The translations under genes and the position numbers were made by a program. A model generated the notes under the pieces. That model worked only from the letters and a program-made list of their open reading frames with translations. It was not told the origin of the DNA and made no database searches. This document shows, piece by piece, positions 1 through 6,764 of a stretch of DNA of 11,876 nucleotides; the stretch's first letter is position 1; every line of letters starts with the position of its first letter. Source of the DNA: Acidimicrobiia bacterium (lineage in GTDB: Bacteria; Actinomycetota; Acidimicrobiia; Spongiisociales; ZC4RG35); contig PKRG01000035.1 of NCBI GenBank assembly GCA_017577575.1, forward strand, positions 1 through 11,876, read 5' to 3'.

Positions 1-44
1 TTTCCTATATTTCTGTGTATCTGTGTTCCCGCCACCTCCCTCAA

Positions 45-239
45 CTACCCTGTCCTCGTCCTTGGCCGCCTCAGAATGTTATTAGAGACAACCCAGGCGG
101 CGACGATCACCCCCCACACGGGCAGCGGCCGCAGGCGGCTGGGAGCGAAGAGGACGACCAGGCCGCCCACGATGCCCCAGCCGAGGCCGGCCAGGAACTC
201 CTCCTGACCGATGAGTTCGATCAGCGTGAGCGGGTTCAT
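45..239 (-). CDS. Small hypothetical membrane protein (64 aa)
   Basis: I do not recognise the family. The predicted 64-residue protein has a short acidic N-terminus followed by two hydrophobic stretches (about residues 15-34 and 38-55) separated by a turn with positive charges (PSRLRP). It ends in a basic tail (RRPRTRTG). This pattern suggests a two-helix inner-membrane protein. The ATG at 237-239 is preceded by a GAGG Shine-Dalgarno core about 5 bases upstream, which supports the start. It is divergent from the lipoprotein gene at 349, with a 109-bp gap that can hold promoters for both. The overlapping plus-strand frame through 15-329 has a less protein-like composition. The gene appears complete, with a TAG stop at 45-47. 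No function is proposed. Confidence 0.6.
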   Translation of the reverse strand: MNPLTLIELIGQEEFLAGLGWGIVGGLVVLFAPSRLRPLPVWGVIVAAWVVSNNILRRPRTRTG

Positions 240-288
240 CTGTCCTCGGACTGGGAGCTTGAACGTTGGACGCCTCGGTGGAGGGCCA

Positions 289-316
289 TTGAATGGCGCC
301 TACCCCTCGGTAACAT
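289..316 (+). promoter_or_regulatory. Candidate sigma-70-type promoter of the lipoprotein pair
   Basis: A TTGAAT hexamer (289-294), a 16-base spacer and a TAACAT hexamer (311-316) resemble a housekeeping sigma-factor promoter. Transcription would begin near 323, giving a leader of about 26 bases. That leader holds a G-rich Shine-Dalgarno-like stretch (GGTGGGCGGG, 336-345) just before the ATG at 349. Each hexamer matches consensus at four of six positions, so this is a prediction only. Confidence 0.4.
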
Positions 317-348
317 CGAAGCAGCGTAGACCACGGGTGGGCGGGATC

Positions 349-1722
349 ATGAAAATCATCGGCGTAGTCCTCCTCGCCCTGCTCGCGGCCGCATGCACGG
401 CGGGGGCGTCCGAGATCGACTCTCCGGGCACCACAGCCCAGACGACCTCTCTTCGTTCGACTTCGAATCCTGCGACCACGGCCGCTGAAACCACGACCAC
501 TCCGGTGGCTCCCGCGACGGAGCCGGCCGACGCAGGGTTCTGCGAAAGCACTCCCGGTGCTCCATTCGTCGACGAGGATGCGGTCACGTTGGAGCCGCTG
601 GCCACCTCAGGGCCTCTCGATGTGTATGCCGCCGAATACCCCCTACCGGGTCCCACCGACGGCCTCTGGTCCCAGTGGGGCCAAGGCATCGTCTCCTCGG
701 TCACCGGTCGGCACTACTCGGCGCTCGGAGACCATCTCGGTCCCGACGGCAACTCACACATCTACGAGTACGACCCGGCCACCAGGGCTTTGAGGCGTGT
801 CGGCGACGTCCTGGCGCTCGTGGACCACCAGCCGGGAGCGTGGGGATACGGAAAGATCCACGCCCAGATGGTCGAAGACTCATGCGGTTCCATCTGGACG
901 TTCACGTATTGGGGGACGCGCTCCGACATCGAATACGGCAGAGGCTACGAAGGCGACCTCCTGCTCGAGATCGAGCCGGCCGCCCGGACGCTACGTAGCC
1001 ATGGGGCGCTGGTGGGGGAGAGAGGCGTGCCTTCCCTGGCGATCACGCCGGACGGCAGATACCTCGTCGGGGAGAGCGTCGAGGCCGACACCGACGACGG
1101 CGATCTGGTCGTCTTCGACACCTCAACCGCCGCCGTGACAGAGGTCGTGGACGACCCGGAACACGTCGGCTTCCGGGCGCTCGCCGTGGACAGCCAGGGG
1201 AGGGTGCTGTACAGCACGGCCAGCGGGACACTGCGGGCGCTCATCCCCGAGACCGGCGAGACGGCCGACACCGGCATCGTCGTTCCGGGCGACGAGCCGG
1301 AGTTCCTGCGGGCGGCGACCCCGGTCACCTCCACCGGGGTCTTCTACGGCGTCAGCCAATACAGCTTCGATCTCTTTTCCGTCGGTGGGGACGGATCGGT
1401 GGAGGTCATAGGAAACGCCGGGGAGTACACGGCGTCGCTGGCAACGACACCCGAAGGCGACAGGGTGTTCTGGATGCCGGGAGCACACGGCGACGCCTGG
1501 CAGCTGGGTGCTCCGATCCTGCAACTGGACACGGCCACGGGGGAGGTCACCGAGCTGGTGTCGCTGGCGGAGCCCTTCGAAGAGAGATTCGGTCTCCTGC
1601 CAGGCGGCACCTATTCGATCACCTACCACGAGGGGAGCCTGATCGTGGGGGTGAACGCCTCCCCGCTGGACGACGATTCGGGGTTCGGGACCGTCGTATT
1701 GGTCGTCGTAGAGGGAGTGTGA
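349..1722 (+). CDS. Predicted lipoprotein, beta-propeller-like (457 aa)
   Basis: The protein begins with a type II signal peptide whose lipobox (LAAAC, Cys16) predicts lipid attachment and display on the outer face of the cytoplasmic membrane. A low-complexity Thr/Ser/Pro/Ala linker (about residues 17-67) follows. The rest is beta-rich, with repeated strand-turn motifs such as HIYEYDPATRAL, GDLLLEIEPAARTL, GDLVVFDTSTAAVTEV, GTLRALIPETGE and LQLDTATGEVTEL. This is the spacing expected of a WD40/YVTN-type beta-propeller. A segment around residues 106-190 is rich in aromatics and glycine (WGQG, WGYGKIHAQM, YWGTRSDI). The ATG at 349 is chosen over in-frame upstream codons because the signal peptide starts there and a purine-rich ribosome site precedes it. 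The stop overlaps the next lipoprotein start by 4 bp, so the two are probably co-translated. No ligand or enzymatic role can be assigned. Confidence 0.85.
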   Translation: MKIIGVVLLALLAAACTAGASEIDSPGTTAQTTSLRSTSNPATTAAETTTTPVAPATEPADAGFCESTPGAPFVDEDAVTLEPLATSGPLDVYAAEYPLPGPTDGLWSQWGQGIVSSVTGRHYSALGDHLGPDGNSHIYEYDPATRALRRVGDVLALVDHQPGAWGYGKIHAQMVEDSCGSIWTFTYWGTRSDIEYGRGYEGDLLLEIEPAARTLRSHGALVGERGVPSLAITPDGRYLVGESVEADTDDGDLVVFDTSTAAVTEVVDDPEHVGFRALAVDSQGRVLYSTASGTLRALIPETGETADTGIVVPGDEPEFLRAATPVTSTGVFYGVSQYSFDLFSVGGDGSVEVIGNAGEYTASLATTPEGDRVFWMPGAHGDAWQLGAPILQLDTATGEVTELVSLAEPFEERFGLLPGGTYSITYHEGSLIVGVNASPLDDDSGFGTVVLVVVEGV

Positions 1723-3353
1723 GACGCACCGTCGCTTTCGTGTGCATCGCCCTGGCGTCGTGTGTCGCTCCCCAGGGCGCCTCCCCCGAGACGTCGCCGC
1801 CGAACAGTGCGACCCCTCCGTCGTCGTCGACTCCAGAATCGACCGTCACCTCGGTCCCGGAGACGCGACCCACTAACTCGACGGAACCCGCCGGTTCGGA
1901 TCTGGTCTGCTGGTCGAGCCCGGCAGAGGTGGGCGACGGTCCCGTCTCGTTCGAGGACGTCACCGAGTCCTACGGCCTCGTGGATCCGCTCACCGGGATG
2001 TACGGGCACGCCGCCGCCTTCGGCTCGGTGAACGGAGACGCCTACCCCGACCTCGTCGTGGGGACGTTCTCCGACCGGCCCGTGGACGAATACGCCGTCC
2101 GCGGAGCCGACGGACCCAGCCCCGACCGGCTGCTCGTGGGGGGAGAGACATACACGCCCGTCGATTTCCCGGTGACGATGGGACGCACCTCCGGTGCGGC
2201 GTTCGCCGATCTCGACGGCGACGGAGACTCCGATCTCATCCTGGTCCGAAACGACCGCGATGGCGTTCCGTCGGTGATCGTCGAGAACCGTGACGGGAAC
2301 CTGGAAGTGAGGGCGGAGCCTCTGCCTCCCGGGTTCCTCGCACGGACTCCCGCCGTCGTCGATTTCGACGGCGATCTCCTTCCCGACATCTACGTGGCAG
2401 AGGACCGGTACGGCGATGCGGGCGGCATCCTCCTCCACAACCAAGGTGGCTTCGTGTTCCGCGACGTGACCGCCGGCTCCGGGCTGGAGGGTGTGTTCTC
2501 CCTCGGAGCGACCGCGGCCGACCTCGACCGGGACGGCAACCCCGACCTCGTCACCTCCGAGAGCGTGTGGTTCGGAAACGGGGACCTCACGTTCGAAGAG
2601 GGCACGCCGGAAGGCTTCTCGTGGGAACAGATCGGACCCGACGACGACCCCGCCGGAGTGGCCGTCGGGGACTTCGACAACGACGGCCTAGCCGACATCC
2701 TCGTCGGCCAGCACTACCGCTCGATCGTGGAGGAGGGCGCTCGGGTGCCTGTGCGCCTCTTCCGCAACCTCGGGAACCGGGAGTTCAGGGAGGTGACCGC
2801 GGAAGTCGGGTTGGACCCTCTCCCCACCCTTGCTCCACACGTCGAGTTCGCCGACATGAACAACGACGGCTGGCTCGACATCGTCGCTTCCGGCTCGGTG
2901 GACGACGGGGCCGCCCCGATCGTCCTGCTCAACAGAGCGGGAACTTTCGAACTGCCTGCCGGTCTCGGATCACCTCATTACTGGGTGGGGGCGCCCATCG
3001 CCGACGTGGACCTCGACGGTCGGCTCGACGTCTTCGGCCTGGAGTGGGAGCCGTCGTTGCCGAGTCGCCTGTTCCGGAACACCACCGCAGGGGGACACTG
3101 GCTGGAGGTCTCGGTGGCCGACCCCCTCGGTGGCATCGGGTCGGTCGTCGAGGTGTTCGGTCCTGGCGGGAACCTGCTCGGTCACCGCGAAATCGGAGTC
3201 GCTTCCGGATACTCGTCGGGCAAGCCGGCAGCGGCCCATTTCGGGCTCGGTGGAGTGGACGCCGTCACCGTCGTGATCACGACCCGAGCCGGCCGACGGA
3301 TCACTCTCGAGGACGTCGGCGTGGACGTCCACCTGCGCTGGCCCAAATGCTGA
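1719..3353 (+). CDS. FG-GAP/VCBS-repeat lipoprotein with ASPIC/UnbV domain (544 aa)
   Basis: A lipoprotein signal (lipobox LASC, Cys15) is followed by a Ser/Thr/Pro linker to about residue 60. At least six calcium-binding-type FG-GAP motifs follow: DLDGDGDSD (164-172), DFDGDLLPD (215), DLDRDGNPD (268), DFDNDGLAD (318), DMNNDGWLD (379) and DVDLDGRLD (429). A degenerate copy, NGDAYPD, lies near residue 105. Seven copies fit a seven-bladed integrin-alpha-like propeller. The C-terminus (about 458-540) has the ASPIC/UnbV signature: GGIGSVVEVF, then GYSSGKPAAAHFGLGGVDAV. Such proteins are usually exported and thought to act in adhesion or carbohydrate binding. The start is GTG at 1719, overlapping the upstream TGA (GTGA). 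The Shine-Dalgarno-like GAGGGA lies unusually close to it, consistent with translational coupling. The domain call is firm; the role is unknown. Confidence 0.9.
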   Translation: MRRTVAFVCIALASCVAPQGASPETSPPNSATPPSSSTPESTVTSVPETRPTNSTEPAGSDLVCWSSPAEVGDGPVSFEDVTESYGLVDPLTGMYGHAAAFGSVNGDAYPDLVVGTFSDRPVDEYAVRGADGPSPDRLLVGGETYTPVDFPVTMGRTSGAAFADLDGDGDSDLILVRNDRDGVPSVIVENRDGNLEVRAEPLPPGFLARTPAVVDFDGDLLPDIYVAEDRYGDAGGILLHNQGGFVFRDVTAGSGLEGVFSLGATAADLDRDGNPDLVTSESVWFGNGDLTFEEGTPEGFSWEQIGPDDDPAGVAVGDFDNDGLADILVGQHYRSIVEEGARVPVRLFRNLGNREFREVTAEVGLDPLPTLAPHVEFADMNNDGWLDIVASGSVDDGAAPIVLLNRAGTFELPAGLGSPHYWVGAPIADVDLDGRLDVFGLEWEPSLPSRLFRNTTAGGHWLEVSVADPLGGIGSVVEVFGPGGNLLGHREIGVASGYSSGKPAAAHFGLGGVDAVTVVITTRAGRRITLEDVGVDVHLRWPKC

Positions 3354-3361
3354 AGGGGCGG

Positions 3362-3454
3362 TCAGAACAGTGCCATCGCCAACCAGATGCCTCCGGCGAT
3401 GAGGATGGCGAAGGCGGCGACGAGCGAGAGGATGAGCAGCCAACGGGTCGGCAT
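3362..3454 (-). CDS. Possible single-pass membrane microprotein (30 aa)
   Basis: A 30-codon frame begins with ATG at 3452-3454 and encodes a short basic N-terminus (MPTRW) followed by one strongly hydrophobic helix (about residues 6-29). This is a classic small transmembrane protein profile. It is convergent with the FG-GAP lipoprotein gene (8 bp between stops) and divergent from the M24 peptidase gene (33 bp between starts). That leaves little space otherwise unexplained between 3353 and 3488. No good Shine-Dalgarno sequence is seen: a GGGGG run lies about 13 bases upstream. The same frame stays open far upstream as a shadow of the peptidase gene, so chance cannot be excluded. The hydropathy pattern and good fit to the gap are the only support. 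Confidence 0.4.
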   Translation of the reverse strand: MPTRWLLILSLVAAFAILIAGGIWLAMALF

Positions 3455-3475
3455 CGGGCTCAACGGTACCCCCGG

Positions 3476-3481
3476 TACGAT
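3476..3481 (+). promoter_or_regulatory. -10 box (TACGAT) for a leaderless peptidase transcript
   Basis: TACGAT fits the TANNNT -10 consensus of actinobacterial promoters and ends six bases before the ATG at 3488. This places the predicted transcription start at or next to the start codon. No Shine-Dalgarno sequence is present in front of the ATG, which fits leaderless translation. No convincing -35 hexamer is seen. Confidence 0.45.
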
Positions 3482-3487
3482 CTGCTC

Positions 3488-4579
3488 ATGACATCGCCTC
3501 GTTTCGACTACGCCTCCCGCCTGGCGCGCGCCCGGGCCGCGATGGAAGAGCGAGGAGTCGATGCGTTGCTGCTGTCGGTGGGGCCGGACCTGCCGTATCT
3601 CACCGGTTACGAGGCGATGCCACTGGAGCGCCTGACGATGTTCGCCGTGACCGCCGAGGACGCGGTGCTCGTCGTGCCGCAGCTCGAGGCGCCTCGGGTC
3701 GAGCCCGGGCCGTTCGAGACCCGGCCGTGGGGCGAGCTGGAGGACCCGGTCCGGCTCGTGGCGGGAATAGTCGGTGGTGCCAGATCGGTCCTCATCGGGG
3801 ACCACACCTGGGCTACGTTCGTGCTGTCGCTGCAGGAGGCTCTGCCGGAGGCGCGTTTCGGTCCGGCCGGCGAGCTCATGGCGTCCCTCCGGGTGCGGAA
3901 GGAGCCGGCCGAGGTCGATCTGCTCCGCCAGGCTGCGCAGGCGGCCGACCGGGTCCTCGCCCGGCTCGCCGAAGTCGACATGGCCGCCCGGACAGAACGC
4001 GAGGTAGCCCGCCTGGTGGCCGAGTGGACGGTCGAGGAGGGTCACGACGTCGACACGTTCAAGATCGTCGCCGCCGGGCCAAATGCTGCGTCTCCGCATC
4101 ACGAGCCGACCGATCGCGTGATCGAACGAGGAGATGTCGTCATCGTCGACTTCGGAGGTCGCCTCGGCGGCTACTGCTCCGACACCACCAGGACCTTCGT
4201 CGTCGGAGATCCGACGCCCGAGCAGGAGGAAGTGCACGCGGTGGTGCTCGCCGCCCAGCGGGCAGCCGCCCAGGCCGTCCGGCCCGGAGCGATCCCCGCG
4301 GAGATCGACGCCGCCGCCCGCAGGGTCATCGGCGAAGCCGGCTACGGGGAGTACTTCATCCACCGAACGGGCCACGGCATCGGCCTCGAAGTCCACGAGC
4401 ACCCGTACATCATCGAGACCAATTCGCAGCCGGTGGAGCCGGGCATGGCCTTCTCCATCGAACCGGGCATCTACCTCCCGGGCCGGTTCGGGGTCCGGAT
4501 CGAGGACATAGTGGTGGTGACCGACGACGGGGTCGAGATCCTCAACGACTCCGACCGCTCCCTCGTCCAGATCGGCTGA
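3488..4579 (+). CDS. M24-family Xaa-Pro dipeptidase-type metallopeptidase (363 aa)
   Basis: This is a cytoplasmic dinuclear metal peptidase of the PepQ/PepP type, predicted to cleave peptides with proline in the second position. Residues 5-130 form the creatinase-like N-terminal domain, with DALLLSVGPDLPYLTGY near the start. Residues 140-360 form the pita-bread catalytic domain. All five expected metal ligands are visible: Asp221 (VIVDFGG), Asp232 (GYCSDTTRTF), His296 (RTGHGIGLEVHEHPY), Glu325 (FSIEPGIYL) and Glu339 (GVRIEDIVV). The SPHHEP segment (202-207) supplies the usual substrate-side histidine. Length is normal for PepQ-like enzymes, with no signal peptide. The ATG at 3488 is chosen because homologous domain sequence begins there and a -10 box sits directly upstream. 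An in-frame ATG at 3541 is a weaker alternative, and the open frame further upstream is shadow of the lipoprotein gene. Exact dipeptidase versus aminopeptidase specificity is not resolved. Confidence 0.93.
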   Translation: MTSPRFDYASRLARARAAMEERGVDALLLSVGPDLPYLTGYEAMPLERLTMFAVTAEDAVLVVPQLEAPRVEPGPFETRPWGELEDPVRLVAGIVGGARSVLIGDHTWATFVLSLQEALPEARFGPAGELMASLRVRKEPAEVDLLRQAAQAADRVLARLAEVDMAARTEREVARLVAEWTVEEGHDVDTFKIVAAGPNAASPHHEPTDRVIERGDVVIVDFGGRLGGYCSDTTRTFVVGDPTPEQEEVHAVVLAAQRAAAQAVRPGAIPAEIDAAARRVIGEAGYGEYFIHRTGHGIGLEVHEHPYIIETNSQPVEPGMAFSIEPGIYLPGRFGVRIEDIVVVTDDGVEILNDSDRSLVQIG

Positions 4580-4611
4580 GCCGCAGACCGCGCGCCCGCA
4601 TCGACGAGTCG

Positions 4612-4617
4612 TAGACT
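4612..4617 (+). promoter_or_regulatory. -10 box (TAGACT) for a leaderless acyltransferase transcript
   Basis: TAGACT fits TANNNT and ends seven bases before the ATG at 4625. No ribosome binding site lies between them, so a leaderless message is likely. No clear -35 sequence is seen. The gap from the peptidase stop (4579) is 45 bp and holds no convincing terminator. Confidence 0.4.
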
Positions 4618-4624
4618 CTCCCGA

Positions 4625-5740
4625 ATGGGTTGGGGAGAAAGAACCGTTCCGGGCCAGCGGGTGTGGCGAGACCTCGCTGAGTGGTGGGATGCCACTCCAG
4701 CGGCGCAGAGCAACCCCTACCTGAACTCGAAGATCCTGGATCTGCTCACCGACGCGTACCTTCCCGACGACTCCGCACTCGACGTTCATCTGCTCCTCCG
4801 CGACGGCGAACCGGTGGCGGCGCTCCCTCTCTACCGGAAGGGCGGAGGTCCTCCCCGGTCCATCTCGGGCGACTTGATGGCCCCGCTCGACGTCATCATG
4901 TCGGAGGGTGAGGAGGTGGCGGAACGGGTCGCGGAGTGGCTCGATTCCCTGCCCGTCGCCCACTTCTATCACGTGGACGAGTCCTCGACCGTGGCCCGGG
5001 AGTATCTCAGTCGGCGGAACCGATGGGTCCTCAGGAAAGTGGTCACGTCGCCCTACATCCCGCTCGACCGGGGGATGGAGGGTGTCTCCTCGGTTCTGAG
5101 CTCGAAATCCGTGAGCACCTTGAGGCGGAAGAGGAGGCGGCTCCAGGAGCAGGGAGAGCTGCGCTTCGTCGACCATGTGGGAAGCGCCGAGGTACCTGCG
5201 GTGGTCGAAGCAGGTCTCGATCTCGAGGCGGCTGGTTGGAAAGGCCAGAAGGGAGATGCCATTCGCCAGCGCCCGCGCTGGGAGCGCTTCTATCGGGCTC
5301 TGGCCGAGGTGGCGGAGGAGAACGGTTGGCTCAGGCTCAGCGTCCTCTACCTCGACGACCGGATGATCGCCTTCGAATACGACCTGGCGTATGGCGGTCG
5401 CCGCCACTTGAAGATCACCGCCTACGACGAGGACCCCGAGCTGGCGAAATACTCGCCCGGTACTCTGCTGCTGGAGTCGGTCCTCGACCAGAGCTGTCGG
5501 GACGGCTTCACCACATACGAGTGCGGATACGGAGAAGCCGTGTGGAAGGACCGGTGGGCTCCGAACCACCGGTACTTGTACGACATCTCGATATACGGCT
5601 CATCGCTGCAGGGCAGGATCCTGCGTCGCCTGCAGCGAGGGAAGGTGAAGGACCTCGAGACCGAGAGGGAGCGTGCTCGGGTCCTCAGACCCGACGCACC
5701 CGGGAAGGACCGCGACGTCCCGCCGGCCGAAGCGTCGTGA
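4625..5740 (+). CDS. BioF2-like / FemAB-type GNAT acyltransferase (371 aa)
   Basis: The central and C-terminal part (about residues 160-310) matches the acetyltransferase_6 (BioF2-like) fold. It has a basic helix LRRKRRRLQEQG (166-177), the AAGWKGQKGDAI signature (202-213), a substrate strand LSVLYLDDRMIAFEYDLAY (238-256), YSPGTLLLE (276-284) and the closing motif YECGYGEAVWKDRWA (298-312). Proteins of this family transfer acyl or aminoacyl groups, for example in cell-envelope polysaccharide or peptide modification. The N-terminal 150 residues resemble the degenerate first GNAT lobe of the FemAB superfamily. No signal peptide or membrane segment is seen, so it is probably cytoplasmic, and the charged tail looks disordered. 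It ends only 19 bp from the convergent SLH gene stop. The acceptor and donor cannot be assigned from sequence. Confidence 0.85.
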   Translation: MGWGERTVPGQRVWRDLAEWWDATPAAQSNPYLNSKILDLLTDAYLPDDSALDVHLLLRDGEPVAALPLYRKGGGPPRSISGDLMAPLDVIMSEGEEVAERVAEWLDSLPVAHFYHVDESSTVAREYLSRRNRWVLRKVVTSPYIPLDRGMEGVSSVLSSKSVSTLRRKRRRLQEQGELRFVDHVGSAEVPAVVEAGLDLEAAGWKGQKGDAIRQRPRWERFYRALAEVAEENGWLRLSVLYLDDRMIAFEYDLAYGGRRHLKITAYDEDPELAKYSPGTLLLESVLDQSCRDGFTTYECGYGEAVWKDRWAPNHRYLYDISIYGSSLQGRILRRLQRGKVKDLETERERARVLRPDAPGKDRDVPPAEAS

Positions 5741-5759
5741 ACGCCCCTCCGCCGTCCTT

Positions 5760-6764
5760 TCAGGGGACCGTGATCGTGTAGGTCACCGTCTGGGTCGTGA
5801 CACCGCTCCAGCGCCAGATCCCTTTGAGGGTATGGGTGCCCCTCGTGAGCGGAGGCGGATCGATCCGGAACTGTTTCCAAGCCCTGGTGTCGCCTTCGGT
5901 GATCCCCAGGTACTCGCGGGCGATCGATTTTCCGTTCCACAGGAACTCCACGTGGGTCGAGCCTCGCGAGAGCTCCTGGCGTTCGTTGCCCTGGTAGGGG
6001 AGCACCTGATACCACCCCTCCATGACGTCGAAGTCGACTCCCCGGGCGAGGGTCGTGCGGCCGGTGCACGTGATGCCGTCTTTGGTGCAGCGGATCCCGT
6101 CGCGGAGGGTGAAACGGTTCTGGATCGGCTCCACGCCGTCGAGGGCGCGGACGAGGAAGCTCGCCATCTGCTCGCGGGTCACGGGGTCGCGGGGACAGAA
6201 CCGGGTGTTGTCGGGCGGGTTGCAGCCACGGGTGATTCCCGCCGCGGCCAGTGCCGCGATGTCTTCGCGATGCACCGACGAGGAGATGTCCACGAAGTTC
6301 GACGACTCGGGTACATCGAGATCGAGGGCCCTCGCCAGGAACGAGGCCATCTGCCCCCGGGTCACCGGCTGGGTGGGGCAGAACCGGTCGTTCTTCGGCG
6401 GGTTGCATCCGACAGTGATTCCCGCTGCGGCCAACGCGTCGATCTCGGCAGCGTGGATCGACTCGGCCGTGTCGACGAACTTCCCACCCGATGCCGGCGG
6501 CAGACCCAAGGCCCGCACCAAAAAGGAGGCCATCTCCTGGCGGGTGACCGGCTGCTTCGGGCAGAAACGATCGTTGGCCGGGGGATTGCAGCCACGCGTG
6601 ATGCCGGCGGCTGCGAAGCCGTTGATGTCGTGTTCGTGGACGGAGCCGTCGTCGTCGGTGAAGGCGCCCCTCCCGTTGCCGCCGGCTCCGGTGGCTTCCG
6701 ACGCCCACACCCCTCCCGTGAGGACGAGGGCAGCGAGTGCGATGACTGAGATTTGCCGGATCAT
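5760..6764 (-). CDS. Secreted triple S-layer-homology (SLH) repeat protein (334 aa)
   Basis: A Sec signal peptide (MIRQISVIALAALVLTGGVWA, about residues 1-21) is followed by three SLH-type repeats (about 34-89, 95-150 and 156-211). Each has the order F.D...SVH...I.ALAAAGIT.GCNPP..DRFCP..PVTR.QMASFLVRAL. Each carries a cysteine pair (59/68, 120/129, 181/190) likely to form a disulfide outside the cell. Residues 218-334 form a separate beta-rich domain with Cys226/Cys233 (GIRCTKDGITCTG), ending in YTITVP. SLH repeats usually anchor proteins to the cell wall or surface layer. The ATG at 6762-6764 overlaps the upstream gene's TGA by 4 bp, and a GGTGGTGGTGGG purine-rich site lies just before it. 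It is the last gene of the minus-strand operon. The function of the C-terminal domain is unknown. Confidence 0.9.
   Translation of the reverse strand: MIRQISVIALAALVLTGGVWASEATGAGGNGRGAFTDDDGSVHEHDINGFAAAGITRGCNPPANDRFCPKQPVTRQEMASFLVRALGLPPASGGKFVDTAESIHAAEIDALAAAGITVGCNPPKNDRFCPTQPVTRGQMASFLARALDLDVPESSNFVDISSSVHREDIAALAAAGITRGCNPPDNTRFCPRDPVTREQMASFLVRALDGVEPIQNRFTLRDGIRCTKDGITCTGRTTLARGVDFDVMEGWYQVLPYQGNERQELSRGSTHVEFLWNGKSIAREYLGITEGDTRAWKQFRIDPPPLTRGTHTLKGIWRWSGVTTQTVTYTITVP
6132..6665 (-). repeat. Three tandem SLH coding repeats of 61 codons
   Basis: Three diverged copies, with period 61 codons (183 bp), encode the SLH units of the secreted protein. The blocks GCNPP, RFCP, QPVTR/DPVTR and MASFL recur at the same spacing. 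These are protein-domain repeats within one gene, not a mobile or regulatory repeat. Confidence 0.85.

Noticed and set aside
15..329. 104-codon plus-strand frame at the left end
   Set aside because: Charged, low-complexity translation; the opposite frame (45-239) has a credible two-helix membrane profile and a ribosome site.
211..348. N-terminal extension of the first lipoprotein
   Set aside because: The 46 extra residues are not conserved-looking and would bury the signal peptide; the ATG at 349 has both a ribosome site and the lipoprotein signal.
349..1722. Possibility that the first lipoprotein is the missing MauB-type propeller heavy chain
   Set aside because: It is a lipoprotein on the other strand, 6 kb from the MauA-like gene, and shares no motif I recognise with MauB beyond a generic propeller pattern.
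2567..3487. Upstream extension of the M24 peptidase frame
   Set aside because: It overlaps the FG-GAP lipoprotein in another frame and is Arg/Gly-rich shadow; the peptidase domain begins at 3488 behind a -10 box.
4573..4611. Short inverted repeats after the peptidase gene (CGGCTGAGCCG; CGACGAGTCG) as a terminator
   Set aside because: Loops are too short, stems are only 4-5 bp and no T-run follows.
3455..5569. Very long minus-strand open frame (about 700 codons) across the peptidase and acyltransferase genes
   Set aside because: It lies opposite two clearly recognisable plus-strand genes, its translation is Arg/Asp/His/Gly-rich with no domain, and it is explained by GC-rich codon bias. Only its last 30 codons (3362-3454) look protein-like.
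5673..6749. 358-codon plus-strand frame opposite the SLH gene
   Set aside because: Shadow of the SLH repeats; composition is low-complexity and no domain is visible, while the minus frame has an unmistakable SLH pattern and signal peptide.
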